Notes: generated from the letters alone by a model not told the origin. A stretch of 64,000 bases of DNA from JBHOQX01 sp042408595 (GCA_042408595.1 JBHOQX010000131.1:1-64000); one strand, 5' to 3'; shown: positions 45,700-54,737, numbered from the stretch's first letter. Numbers and translations are program-made.

Positions 45700-46509
45700 T
45701 CATGCATGATGCTGCACAGTTCTGCGCTGGTTGAAGACCTCGTACAGAATCACCGCCGTGGCGACGGCGACGTTCAGCGAATCGCTGCGGCCGACCATCG
45801 GGATGGCGACCAGCGCGTCGCACAGCGCCTGGTGCTCGGGGGCCAGCCCCTGACGCTCGCTGCCCATCAGCAGCACGAGCGGGCGCGGGTAGCGCAGCGC
45901 CTGGTAGTCGGTCGGGGCGCTGCCGGCCGCCCCGGCGACAAACACGCCGTGCCGGCGCGCCCAGGCGGCGAAGTCGGCAAACTCGGCACGCACCAGCCGC
46001 TGGGCGAAGAGCGCGCCCATGCTGGCGCGGACCGCCTCCGGGTCGTACGGATCGGCGGTATGGCCCAGCAGGACGACCCCCGCCGCCCCGACGGCGTCGC
46101 AGGTCCGCAGGATGGTGCCGAGGTTGCCGGGGTCCGCAATCTCGCTGAGCGCGACCCACAGCCCATCGCCCGGCGCCACATCCTCCAGCCGCTCCCAGCG
46201 CTGCCGCAGCACCGCACCCAGCCCCTGCGGCCGCTCGCGCGCCGACAGGGTGCCGAAGACCTCCGGCGTCACCTCGAGCAGCGGCGTACCGGCCTGCCGC
46301 TGCGACGCCGCCAGGCCGCGGGCGAAGTCGCTGGTCAGCAATGCCGGGGCGACGACCAGCGCCTCGACCGGCGCACCAAGCTGGAGCGCCTCGGCGACGA
46401 TCCGGATGCCCTCGACAAAGAACCGCCCGCTCGCCTCGCGCGCCTTGCGCTGGCGCAGCGCGCGGATGCGCCGGATCTGCGGATTGGATGGGCTTGAGAT
46501 ACGCGCCAC
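45700..46509 (-). CDS. RNA 2'-O-methyltransferase, TrmH/SpoU family
   Basis: A ~269-residue SPOUT methyltransferase acting on rRNA or tRNA ribose. The N-terminal substrate-binding part (ISSPSNPQIRRIRALRQRKA, GRFFVEGIRIVAEAL) is typical. The knotted SAM domain shows SEIADPGNLGTILRTCDAVG, LVLLMGSERQGLAPEH and IPMVGRSDSLNVAVATAVILYE, the three SpoU motifs. Start: GTG at 46509, giving VARISSPSNPQ, fits family N-termini; an ATG at 46563 would add 18 residues without a ribosome site. The target nucleotide is unknown. Confidence 0.9.
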   Translation of the reverse strand: MARISSPSNPQIRRIRALRQRKAREASGRFFVEGIRIVAEALQLGAPVEALVVAPALLTSDFARGLAASQRQAGTPLLEVTPEVFGTLSARERPQGLGAVLRQRWERLEDVAPGDGLWVALSEIADPGNLGTILRTCDAVGAAGVVLLGHTADPYDPEAVRASMGALFAQRLVRAEFADFAAWARRHGVFVAGAAGSAPTDYQALRYPRPLVLLMGSERQGLAPEHQALCDALVAIPMVGRSDSLNVAVATAVILYEVFNQRRTVQHHA

Positions 46510-46723
46510 GAAAGACGATTCACCAGTTCGGTATGCATCCCGCGCTGCCCTACCCCCTTGCATATGGGCAGGGAGGCAGCGGGGTACGGGCGGTGGGCGC
46601 CGCGGCGCGCCAGCCGAACGCCTGCTCGCGCACGAGCGCCACCCCGGCCACCTACCCGGCCCGCCGGAAGGGGTGGGGGTTGAGAACAGGGCCCCCGACC
46701 CCTGCCGCCGGGATTCGGGCCGC

Positions 46724-47398
46724 TTACGGTGCCGTTCTGCCGGCGCCGATCAGGAACGGCGCCAGCAGCGCCGTCAGCCCGCAGCAGATGACAAGCGAGA
46801 TGATCAGCGGCAAGAGCATGATGATGATCGCCTTGTTCGGCGGCAGGTTCATGCCGGCCTGGATCCCGAAAAAGGTCAGGATCAGATTGTAGATGCCGAC
46901 GGCAAGCGAGATCAAGCCGGCGAGCACCGCCAGCGGGCCGAAGGCGATGAGACTCATCAACGCGCGGATGACCGCCAACGGCACCCAGAAGAGCGAGACA
47001 TCGTAGGCGAGCTGGCCGAAGGTGCCGGTGCCGCCGAATGCCCGGCCGACCAGGTAGACCAGGCCGACCCAGATGAAAAAGCCGATCAACGCCCACAGCA
47101 CCTCGCCGACCACCGCGCCAAGCAGGGAGGTCGGCGAGCTGAACGCCTGGAAGGCCGCCTGGACGCCCGCCGGGTTTCCGCCAAGCTGTTCGAGCTGTGC
47201 CTGCGCCTGCCGCAACTGCGCCTCGATATACGGCCGCTTGATGAAGAAGCCGATCGCGCCAAGGATGGCGGCGATCACCGTGCCGAAGATCACGTAGAGG
47301 GCCGCATTTCCGGCATTGTCGCGTTCGTACTCCTCGAAGGTGCTGACCGACGGCCGGCGCAGCACGGCCAGGCTGGCGTTGAACATCTCCTGCAGCAT
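46724..47398 (-). CDS. Yip1-family membrane protein
   Basis: A 224-residue integral membrane protein with about five spans. It begins MLQEMFNASLAVLRRPSVSTFEEYER, the soluble lead-in common to bacterial Yip1-domain proteins, then spans such as ALYVIFGTVIAAILGAIGFF, a coiled loop (EAQLRQAQAQLEQLGG) and IGFFIWVGLVYLVGRAFGGTGTF. The function of bacterial members is unknown. Start 47398 has AAGGGAAGCGGC upstream. It is divergent from the carotenoid desaturase at 47576. Confidence 0.85.
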   Translation of the reverse strand: MLQEMFNASLAVLRRPSVSTFEEYERDNAGNAALYVIFGTVIAAILGAIGFFIKRPYIEAQLRQAQAQLEQLGGNPAGVQAAFQAFSSPTSLLGAVVGEVLWALIGFFIWVGLVYLVGRAFGGTGTFGQLAYDVSLFWVPLAVIRALMSLIAFGPLAVLAGLISLAVGIYNLILTFFGIQAGMNLPPNKAIIIMLLPLIISLVICCGLTALLAPFLIGAGRTAP

Positions 47399-47575
47399 GC
47401 CGCTTCCCTTGTGGCTTTCAGGACACCAATGCTCCGAAGCGCGGCCATTATACGGCATCTGGGGCATAACGCGGCGAAAGCCGGGAGCGAGCGTGGCGCG
47501 TACGATCTGAGTAGTGTGTCGCGGGCCGTCGGTCGATACGCGCCCCTGGATGACACATGTTATGTGGAGCGAATC

Positions 47576-49069
47576 ATGTCCCAACCGATCATCATCATCG
47601 GCGGCGGGCTGGGCGGGCTGGCCACGGCGATCCACCTGGCCGCCGCCGGGCGGCGCGTGTTGGTGCTGGAGAAGAATGAGCGCCTGGGCGGAAAGGCCGA
47701 TCTGCACACCGCGGAGGGCTACACTTTCGACACCGGCCCCTCGCTGCTGACAATGCCGTGGGTGGCGGGCGAGCTCGCCGCCGCCGCCGGCGCGCGCCTG
47801 GAGGACGAGCTGACGCTTGTGCCGCTGGAGCCGGGCTGCCGCTACCGCTGGCCGGATGGCACGACGTTCGATGCATCCCAGAGCCTGCCGCGCCTGCTGG
47901 CCGAGATCGAGCGCCTCGACCCGAGGGATGTCGGCGGCTTCCTGCGCTTTCTGGCCTACAGCCGCCGGATCTACGAGGCGGTCGCCGGGCCGTTCCTGCT
48001 CGACCCGCCCGACTCGTGGCGCCAGCTTGTTGGCCCGGCGTGGCTGCGCGACGCCGCCGCCATCGACGCGCTGCGCACGGTGGACGAAGCCGTGCGCTCG
48101 TTTTTCCGCAGCCCGTACCTGCGCCAGCTGTTCAACCGCTACGCGACCTACACCGGCTCCTCGCCGTACCGCGCCCCGGCCACGTTCAACATTATTCCGT
48201 ATGTCGAGCTGACCGGCGGGGCATGGCATATCCGCGGCGGGATCTACGAACTGGTGCGGATGCTGGAGCGGCTGGCCCGCCGCCTGGGCGTGGAGATTCA
48301 CACCGACACGCCGGTGGCGCGGATCGAGACGCGCGGCGGGCGGGTGTGCGGCGTGCGGCTGGCGGACGGCCAGGCCCTTCCCGCCGCGGCGGTCGTCTCG
48401 AACGCCGACCCACGCTACACCGTGCGCTCTCTGCTCGGCGACGGGCAGGCGGCGGCGCGGCTGGAGCGGCCGGAGCTCTCGTGCAGCGGCTTCGTGCTGT
48501 TGCTCGGTATCGACCAGGTATACCCCTCGCTAGCGCATCACAACATCTTCTTCGCCCGCGACTACCCGGCCGAGTTCGCCGCGATCTTCGAGCGGGGCGT
48601 GCCAGCAGCCGACCCGACGATCTACATCTGCGCCACCTCGGTGACCGACCCGGCGCACGCGCCGCCGGGGCAGATGAACCTGTTCGTGCTGGTGAACGCC
48701 CCGGCGCTGACCGGGCGGGTAAACTGGGCGCGCGAGGCCGGCCCCTACCGCGACCTGGTGCTCGCTCGGCTGGAGCGGCACGGCCTGTGCGGCCTGCAGC
48801 AGCACATCCGGTACGAGCAGATCATCACCCCTGCCGACTTCCAGGCACGCTACAACGCGCCGGGGGGCGCGATCTACGGCCTGGCGTCCCATTCGCCCTG
48901 GACGGCCTTTCTGCGCCCGGCGCAGCGCTCGCGGTTGGCGCGCGGGCTGTACTTCGCCGGCGGCGGCACGCACCCCGGCGGCGGCATCCCGCTGGTGCTG
49001 CTCTCCGGGCGGGCGGCGGCGCGGCGCGTGCTCGCCGACGAGGGGCAACGGACGACGGGCGAACGGTAG
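47576..49069 (+). CDS. Phytoene desaturase-type FAD oxidoreductase (CrtI family)
   Basis: A 497-residue flavoprotein of the carotenoid desaturase family. The dinucleotide motif IIIGGGLGGLATAIHLA opens the protein, followed by LVLEKNERLGGKADLHT and FDTGPSLLTMPWV, the CrtI signature. The C-terminal FAD block is LYFAGGGTHPGGGIPLVLLSG, also diagnostic. It would desaturate or isomerise phytoene-type carotenoids at the membrane; whether it is CrtI, CrtD or a diapo-type enzyme cannot be told. Start 47576 has GGAG nine bases upstream. No other carotenoid gene is adjacent. Confidence 0.9.
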   Translation: MSQPIIIIGGGLGGLATAIHLAAAGRRVLVLEKNERLGGKADLHTAEGYTFDTGPSLLTMPWVAGELAAAAGARLEDELTLVPLEPGCRYRWPDGTTFDASQSLPRLLAEIERLDPRDVGGFLRFLAYSRRIYEAVAGPFLLDPPDSWRQLVGPAWLRDAAAIDALRTVDEAVRSFFRSPYLRQLFNRYATYTGSSPYRAPATFNIIPYVELTGGAWHIRGGIYELVRMLERLARRLGVEIHTDTPVARIETRGGRVCGVRLADGQALPAAAVVSNADPRYTVRSLLGDGQAAARLERPELSCSGFVLLLGIDQVYPSLAHHNIFFARDYPAEFAAIFERGVPAADPTIYICATSVTDPAHAPPGQMNLFVLVNAPALTGRVNWAREAGPYRDLVLARLERHGLCGLQQHIRYEQIITPADFQARYNAPGGAIYGLASHSPWTAFLRPAQRSRLARGLYFAGGGTHPGGGIPLVLLSGRAAARRVLADEGQRTTGER

Positions 49070-49249
49070 CGGCACCGCGGCCCGGACGTTCCGCACTATG
49101 GGCAGCCCGCCCGGTGGTTCGCCCACTAGCGTTCGGCTGTGGATGACAATTTGTTAATTGTTCAGCCCGGCACAACCGCGCCAACAGGCGCAGAATCCTG
49201 CCGTGATCACCGCGTTTTGACGTCGTATCGTTAAATGGCGATATAACTC

Positions 49250-49277
49250 TTGACTCGTGTTCGCGGTGTGCTATGAT
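49250..49277 (+). promoter_or_regulatory. Sigma-70-type promoter of an orphan structured RNA
   Basis: TTGACT (49250-49255) and TATGAT (49272-49277) with a 16-bp spacer. A transcript would start near 49284, two bases before a helix that closes a ~400-nt structured region. Confidence 0.7.
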
Positions 49278-49283
49278 AGGGGC

Positions 49284-49685
49284 GAGGCCCTAAGAAGACA
49301 TCGAACCAGATCAGCACCTACACAGCTGAACAATGGTTGCCAAGTAGGCAAGCGGCGTTTCCCGAGTGATAGCAGCTTGGAGGGGACGACCGTAAGTCGG
49401 GGGAAACGCCGTGCGGTACTGTTCCACACGGATGCGGAAACCCGACAGGCAAGCGCCGGCTCGCTTGAAGAAGCAGCGGATGCTGTGTGAGCCGAACGGC
49501 AACTCTCCACGGCAAAGCTCGCTGAGCGCTTGCGGGTGAAAACCTGATCCCAGGCCAGGAGCGATGCCTGACCGTCAAAGCTGGGCCAGCAAGAGCGGCT
49601 GAGTACCGGGCGACGGCAGGAAACCGCGGAGTAGTTCAGCGGGAAGTGCGCATACTGGAACGATGAGCCCTTAGGGCCATTCTCT
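49284..49685 (+). ncRNA. Orphan structured RNA, ~400 nt (possibly HEARO/omega-RNA-like)
   Basis: No ORF is present, but the sequence folds extensively. GGCCCTAAG (49286-49294) pairs with CTTAGGGCC (49670-49678), closing the whole molecule. Inside are stems 49311-49315/49325-49329, 49337-49341/49347-49351, a perfect 10-bp stem 49354-49363/49401-49410 with nested CGAC-CGTAA-GTCG (49387-49399), 49449-49456/49526-49533, 49458-49462/49489-49493 and 49551-49555/49566-49570. A promoter precedes it and a T-rich stretch (TTCTCTTTCT) follows. Its GC content is lower than its neighbours. RNase P, tmRNA, SRP and 6S hallmarks are absent. A stand-alone HEARO/omega RNA is the best named guess, from remembered similarity only. 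Confidence 0.65.
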
Positions 49686-49881
49686 TTCTGATTACTCCCC
49701 AATTGTACTGGAAGCTGGAGGAGCTTCTGCTTGGGAAGCTAGTCCTACATGGCAGAACGATGATATCAATTACTGGGATGTCTACAGCGATAGCGACAGC
49801 ACAAATGATTATGTGGACTACAAACTGGCGCTCATGCCAGCACAAAACTGGATCCATTTCGTTACCTTACAGATTAAGGTA
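49681..49881 (+). pseudogene. Gene fragment cut off by the insertion sequence
   Basis: An open stretch with real-looking protein sequence (SLSDYSPIVLEAGGASAWEA, NDDINYWDVYSDSDSTNDYV, YKLALMPAQNWIHFVTLQIK) has no start and a stop just upstream. It runs straight into the left end of the IS element. Its base composition is clearly more AT-rich than the surroundings, suggesting foreign origin. The family is not recognised. Confidence 0.5.
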
Positions 49882-51242
49882 GTGTCATCCGGTTTTCGCG
49901 GTGGGGTATACTGAAGGTCGGATCCTTGACGACCATCAGGAAGCCCAATGACCACGAAGGCACAGCTGCGACAGCAGGTCGACCGCATCTGGGCGGCGAG
50001 CGTTCAGACCGACCTTCGGGACACCTTGGCCGCCCACCTACGACACCACGCCCTGGCCGGCGTTCAAGCTGCGCTCGAAGCCGCGTTGGTGGAAGAACGC
50101 GAAGCCCACCGTCAGCAGCACACCACTGTACTCCAGCGCTCGGGCAGCTACACGCGCCGGGTCTTGACCAGCCATGGCGTCATCCCCGATCTGCACGTAC
50201 CCAAGCTGCGGAGTGGCAATGCCGCGCGTTCCTGGCAGGTGTTGACGCGCTATCACCTGGCGATGCCGCTCGTGCTCGACCAGGCGCTCTACCTCTACAC
50301 GCTCGGGCTCTCGCTCCATGACCTGCAGGAAGCGCTGTATGTGCGCTGTGGGCATGTGCTCTCACATGCGGCGGTCAATCGCGTGACGCTCGCGGCGCAG
50401 TCGCCGATGGAGGCCTGGCGCACGCGCCCGATCACCGATACGCCGCCATTCCTGCTCGTCGATGGTGTCTGGGGCCAGGTGTTCGCGCCCACCGGCGCCA
50501 CGTGGACCGACAAGAGTGGGCACGAACGGCAGGAGATGCGCGGTCAGGACCAGGTCATCTTGACCGTGATGGGTGTCTGGCCTGACGGCCGGCATCAGAT
50601 CATCCACTACCAGTTGGCGGGCGCAGAAGATACGGCAGCGTGGTCAGACCTGTGTGCAGCGCTGCTGGCACGTGGATTGGATGCGAGCGCCGTGCGGGTG
50701 GTCGTCAGTGACGGCAGCACCGGCCTCCCGGCGGCGCTGGCGACCCATCTGCCGGCGGCCAAGCAGCAGCGCTGTGTGGTGCACAAGATACGCGGGCTGG
50801 AACGCGCGTTTTGCTACCGTGAGCTGATCACCGTCGATCCGGCCACCCAGGAACCGCTCACGTCGGAGGCGACCCGTCGCTTGCGGCGGCAGCAACTCAG
50901 TACCGATGCGCACGCGATCTTTGATGCCCCCACCCGCGCGGAAGCTGATGCGCGGCTCGACCAGTTCCGCACGACCTGGGGGGCGCTGGCGCCGGAGGTC
51001 GTGCGCCTCCTGACCAAAGATGTCGCGAGCTGCCTGGTCTTCTACCAATGCGACCCGCATCTGCATCCGCTGCTGCGCTCCACCAATCTCTTGGAGCGCT
51101 TCTTCCGGGAGTTCCGGACCAAGGCCGATGAGATTGGCACCTTTCCCAATGATGTCAGTTGCCGGGTCGTCTTTCACCTCATCGTCGTCCGTGATGACGC
51201 CAAACACGACCGTGGCCACACCGCGAAAACCGCGTGACACTA
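49880..51242 (+). mobile_element. IS256-family insertion sequence
   Basis: About 1363 bp bounded by imperfect terminal inverted repeats TAGTGTCA(TC/CG)CGGTTTTCGCGG: left at 49880-49901, right at 51221-51242. It carries one transposase gene. No matching target-site duplication is visible in the flanking bases. The right repeat overlaps the transposase C-terminus. Broken genes lie on both sides. Confidence 0.88.
49948..51237 (+). CDS. Transposase, IS256/mutator family
   Basis: A 429-residue DDE transposase. The first catalytic Asp is in FLLVDGVWGQVF, the second in VRVVVSDGSTGLPAAL, and the Glu region is LLRSTNLLERFFREFRTKADEIGTFPN (read in parts), the mutator-family signature. The CxxH-like stretch QQRCVVHKIRGLER is also typical. 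The length (about 400-430) is normal and the frame is intact, so it could be active. Start 49948 follows AGGAAGCCCA. The last codons (HTAKTA) lie in the terminal repeat. Confidence 0.93.
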   Translation: MTTKAQLRQQVDRIWAASVQTDLRDTLAAHLRHHALAGVQAALEAALVEEREAHRQQHTTVLQRSGSYTRRVLTSHGVIPDLHVPKLRSGNAARSWQVLTRYHLAMPLVLDQALYLYTLGLSLHDLQEALYVRCGHVLSHAAVNRVTLAAQSPMEAWRTRPITDTPPFLLVDGVWGQVFAPTGATWTDKSGHERQEMRGQDQVILTVMGVWPDGRHQIIHYQLAGAEDTAAWSDLCAALLARGLDASAVRVVVSDGSTGLPAALATHLPAAKQQRCVVHKIRGLERAFCYRELITVDPATQEPLTSEATRRLRRQQLSTDAHAIFDAPTRAEADARLDQFRTTWGALAPEVVRLLTKDVASCLVFYQCDPHLHPLLRSTNLLERFFREFRTKADEIGTFPNDVSCRVVFHLIVVRDDAKHDRGHTAKTA

Positions 51243-51361
51243 TCGCAATCGCCGGCTCAGTAAAGACTACGAACGGCGTCCTGAATGTAGTGAGTCGTGG
51301 ATCTATCTCGCATCAATCAATCTTATGCTCAAACGACGTGCTCCCGCTGCATAATTTCTGA

Positions 51362-52086
51362 ACACGCTCTGACTCATACCTCGTCACGCTCCCAAATGGG
51401 GAGGTGAAACATACAGGAGACGGCGGCAAGAATTGGCGGAAAACAGTCGCGCCAGATGGTATTCTGAAGTTGTCCTTTCCGAATGCGACGACAGGCTGGG
51501 CATTGCGCAGTGCTGTAGTTGCATTAACGAGCAGAGCGGAGTTCCGCCTGCCGGCGGACTCCGCCGCCTGGCCGCGCTACCGCGACGTGGCGCGGGGCTA
51601 CGACATCCCGTACTCGCCGGGCTGGCAGGCCGCCCCGGCGGCCGACGGCGCGCTGGAGCTGCGGCCGCTCGACTGGCCCGATAACCCGGTGGTGGTGCGC
51701 GCGCGGCCAGCGCCGTCGCCCCTCTCGAATCAACTGCCGGCGGGTGCGAACGGGAGCAGCGTCTTCGAGCGGGGCTGGAGCTTCGGCGCATCGACGCCCG
51801 GCAGCCAGCGCCTGATCGGCAGGAGCATCATCTGGAGCGAGCCCCGGGCCACATGCGGATCAGCGTGCTCTTCAGCGGCGAGGACCGCGTGTACGAACTG
51901 GCGCTGCGCTTTCCGACCGGCTTCGCCAACCCGCAGCCACTGCTAACCGACTTCACCGCGATCGTCGAGGGCTTCCGGATCGACCATCCGGCGCTGGCGG
52001 CGACCCTCGGCCCGGAGCCGACGGCCGCCCCCGCGCCGACGGAAGCGCCGACCGAGACCCGCGCGACGACGAGCGCCTTCCGATAG
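51362..52086 (+). pseudogene. Chimeric broken gene: BNR/Ycf48-like fragment fused to another secreted-protein tail
   Basis: From 51362 one frame reads DSYLVTLPNGEVKHTGDGGKNW and KLSFPNATTGWALRS, a BNR/Ycf48-type propeller blade without a start. It continues into an unrelated segment (FRLPADSAAWPRYRDVARGY, YSPGWQAAPAADG, FERGWSFGASTPGSQRL). Near 51815-51850 the sense moves to another frame: MRISVLFSGEDRVYELALRF, PQPLLTDFTAIVEGFRID and a Pro/Thr/Ala-rich tail ending at 52086. So at least one join and one frameshift are present. The region 51243-51361 has no frame of note. Confidence 0.55.
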
Positions 52087-52262
52087 CCTCGCCCCACGAG
52101 CCTGGGCTGCCGCCCTGCTGATCGGCCCGCCCCACATGCAGCGCCGGGCGCGGATGCCCCCTTGCGTAGTACAATGGACGCAGAGATGTGCGAAGACGTA
52201 CCGTCCTCTGCGTTCCCTAGGGCCTCGCGGCGCGGAGGATGCCGGCCCATCGAGGAGAGGAG

Positions 52263-53477
52263 ATGACCCTGTTCGATGCCCTGACGCCGCGCCAGCGGGA
52301 GATCGCCGCGCTGGCCGATGAACTGGCGACGCGTTTCGCCGCTCGCGCCGATGCCCACGACCGCGCGGGCACCTTCCCCTTCGAAAACTATGCCGACCTG
52401 CACGAGTCCGGCTACCTGCGGCTGGTCATCCCCGCGGCCTATGGCGGGGCCGAGGCCCGCCTGGCGGAGATGGTCGTGGCGCAGGAGCGCCTGGCCCGCG
52501 GCGACAGCGGCACGGCCCTGGCGGTCTCGATGCTCACGCTGCTGCTCGGCGGGCAGCGCGACCAGCCCACCTGGCCGGAGTCGGTCTTCGCCACGATCTG
52601 CCGCGTGATCGCCGCCGAGGGCGGGCTGATCAACTCGGTCGTCACCGAGCCGGAGCTGGGCAGCATCTCGCGGGGCGGCGTTCCGGCCACCACGGCGACG
52701 CCGACCGGCGGCGGCTGGCTGGTCAACGGCCGGAAGATCTTCGCCACCGGCGCGCCAGCGCTGCGCTACTTCGTCACCGGGGTTGTGCTGCCGCCGGGCG
52801 AGCACGCGCCGCAGGGGGAGATGGCCAGCGCGATCATCGAGGCCAGCGCGCCGGGGCTGCGGATCGAGCGCACTTGGGGCCAGGGGCTGGCGATGCGCAC
52901 CTCCGGCAGCGACGATGTGATCTTCGAGGATGTGTTCGTGCCGGAGGGCTGGCTGGTCGGGCGGCGGGCGATCGGCGCCCCGGCCGGCGGCGGGGCCGCC
53001 CCCGGCACCAGCGGCTGGAGCCTGACGGTCGCGGCGGTATACCTCGGCATCGGGCAGGCCGCCTGCGACGCCGCCTGCGACTACGCCAACACCCGCACAC
53101 CGCCCTCGCTCGGCGCGCCGATCGCCACCCTGCCGCACATTCAGCAGTGGATCGGCGAGATGCAGATCGCGCTCGACGCGGCCCGCGCCGTGCTGCACGA
53201 CGCCGCGCGCCTGTGGGATGAACGGCCGGATCTGCGCGCCCGCCTCGGGCCGCGGATCGCCGCCGCCAAGTACCTGGCGACCAACGGCGCATGCCAGGCG
53301 ACCGAACTGGCGCTGCGGGTGGCCGGCGGCTTCAGCCTGACGCGCGATCTGCCGCTGGAGCGCTTCTTCCGCGACGCCCGCGCCGGGCTGTTCAACCCGC
53401 CGCAGGACGACCTGGCGCTGGCGATGGTCGGGCGGGCAGCGCTGGCGGGGCGCGCCCCCGGTGCGGCGGCGGGATGA
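52263..53477 (+). CDS. Acyl-CoA dehydrogenase family protein
   Basis: A 404-residue flavoprotein of the acyl-CoA dehydrogenase fold. N-terminal helices (LTPRQREIAALADELATRFA), the middle beta domain (SVVTEPELGSISRGG, GGWLVNGRKIFATGAPALRYF), and the C-terminal helices with ACQATELALRVAGGFSLTRDLPLERFFRDAR (in parts) are clear. FFRDARAGLFNPPQDD is the conserved end. The usual Glu base position is not obvious, so it may be a relative such as a monooxygenase- or dibenzothiophene desulfurisation-type flavoprotein instead of a beta-oxidation enzyme. Start 52263 has GAGGAGAGGAG upstream. It is convergent with the broken aldo/keto reductase. Confidence 0.85.
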   Translation: MTLFDALTPRQREIAALADELATRFAARADAHDRAGTFPFENYADLHESGYLRLVIPAAYGGAEARLAEMVVAQERLARGDSGTALAVSMLTLLLGGQRDQPTWPESVFATICRVIAAEGGLINSVVTEPELGSISRGGVPATTATPTGGGWLVNGRKIFATGAPALRYFVTGVVLPPGEHAPQGEMASAIIEASAPGLRIERTWGQGLAMRTSGSDDVIFEDVFVPEGWLVGRRAIGAPAGGGAAPGTSGWSLTVAAVYLGIGQAACDAACDYANTRTPPSLGAPIATLPHIQQWIGEMQIALDAARAVLHDAARLWDERPDLRARLGPRIAAAKYLATNGACQATELALRVAGGFSLTRDLPLERFFRDARAGLFNPPQDDLALAMVGRAALAGRAPGAAAG

Positions 53478-53585
53478 CAGGGTTCAGGGTTCGCCACCGC
53501 CTGCCAGTGCTCCAGCATGCAGCATGCTGTGCGTGATTGAATGACTGCAGCGCATCGCCATGCGGTCCTGCAATCTGCAAAGGCG

Positions 53586-54510
53586 CTAGTCCCCGCGCGG
53601 GGTGCCCAGAAGCGCATCGAGCGCCGCCAGGTCGTCTGCCGAGGGGATCCAACGCGCGGCGGCGGCGTTGGCACGCACCTGCTCTGGCCGCGTCGCCCCG
53701 GCGATGACGGAGGCGACCACCGGGCGCGCCAGCAGCCAGCCGATCGCCAGGTCGAGCAGGGTATGGCCGCGCGCCCCGGCGAAGGCCATCAACGCTTCGA
53801 TCTGTGCGAGGTTCTGCTCGCTGAGCACGTCCGTCCTGCCGGACAGGCGTGTGCCCTCCGGCATCGGCTGGCCGCGGCGGTACTTGCCGGTGAGCAGGCC
53901 GCTGGCAAGCGGGAAGTAGGGCAGGAAGGCCAGCCCGAGCCCGGCGCAGAGATCGAGCACCCCGTCGACTTCTGGCTCCCGGTGCAGCAGGCTGTATTCG
54001 TTCTGGACGCCGAGGCCGCCGCGCCCGGCCGGCCGCGGCGGCCTCGGCGTCCCGCAGTTGTGCCGCCGAGAAGTTCGAGCAGCCGATCTCGCGCACCTTG
54101 CCGGCCCGCACCAGGTCGTCGAGCGCGCCCAGGGTCTCGGCGATCGGGGTCTCGGGGTCAGGGACGTGCAACTGATACAGGTCGATGTAGTCTGTGCCGA
54201 GGCGGCGCAGGCTGGCCTCGGCCGCGCTGCGGATGTAGGCCGGACTGGCGCCCCGCCCGGCGCCCTCCATGGGGTGGCCGAACTTGGTGGCGATCACGAC
54301 ATCTTTGCGGCGCGGGCCAAGCGCCTGGCCAAGGTACACCTCGCTCAAGCCCTGGCCGTAGACATCGGCGGTGTCAAAAAACGTCACGCCCGCCGCAAGC
54401 GCCGCGTCGACCACCTCGGCGGTGCGCGCCGCGTCCAGCCGGCGGCCGAAATTATTGCAACCTAGCCCGACGACCGAGACGGCCAGGCTGCCGATGTTGC
54501 GGGTTTCCAT
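53586..54510 (-). pseudogene. Aldo/keto reductase, frameshifted in a hairpin
   Basis: The N-terminal part (54510 to about 54050) has FFDTADVYGQGLSEVYLG, VIATKFGHPMEG and DLYQLHVPDPETP, including the catalytic Asp, Tyr, Lys and His. The C-terminal part (53960 to 53586) has AFLPYFPLASGLLTGKYRRG and AIGWLLARPVVASVIAGATRPE in another frame. Together they make a normal ~308-residue enzyme. The frame changes within an inverted repeat of two 19-bp arms (54005-54023 and 54034-54052). The shift equals one extra base. Start 54510 has AAGGA upstream. It is the third aldo/keto reductase in the window. The gene may be dead or the base may be a sequencing error. Confidence 0.8.
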
Positions 54511-54521
54511 GCACGCTTCCT

Positions 54522-54737
54522 TCAGCATTGGAGCGCATCGCCGATCTGCGTGAGCTGGTGGTCGGGGATGGCGGTATCGATCAGCTTGGAGGCCAGACCG
54601 CAGATCGCCGCATCCTGCACCGTGATCAGCCGCGCGCGCCTCGCCGCGACGATATCCTTCATGCGTTCATCCGCGGTGTGCTCGCGCGTGAACCCCGCAA
54701 CCACCAGCCGCCTGGGCGCGCTCTCGCTCATGTCCAT
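54522..54737 (-). CDS. Short protein resembling a truncated DUF1269 domain
   Basis: A 71-residue frame. LVVAGFTREHTADERMKDIVAARRARLITVQDA (read in parts) resembles the start of DUF1269 proteins, and TAIPDHQLTQIGDALQ resembles their end, which normally reads on into a hydrophobic block absent here. The central glycine-rich membrane hairpin is missing. It ends 11 bases before the broken aldo/keto reductase start, so the two share a message. It is probably a remnant; a functional small protein is possible. Confidence 0.4.
   Translation of the reverse strand: MDMSESAPRRLVVAGFTREHTADERMKDIVAARRARLITVQDAAICGLASKLIDTAIPDHQLTQIGDALQC

Noticed and set aside
46019..47575. 520-codon N-terminal extension of the carotenoid desaturase
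   Set aside because: It runs antisense through two other genes and looks like noise; the ATG at 47576 with its ribosome site gives the normal FAD motif start.
49284..49685. Group II intron, RNase P or tmRNA
   Set aside because: No domain V, no RNase P core such as the GAAAGTCC region, and no tmRNA ends or tag frame.
49671..51252. Target-site duplication around the IS element
   Set aside because: The 8-9 bases outside the terminal repeats do not match on the two sides.
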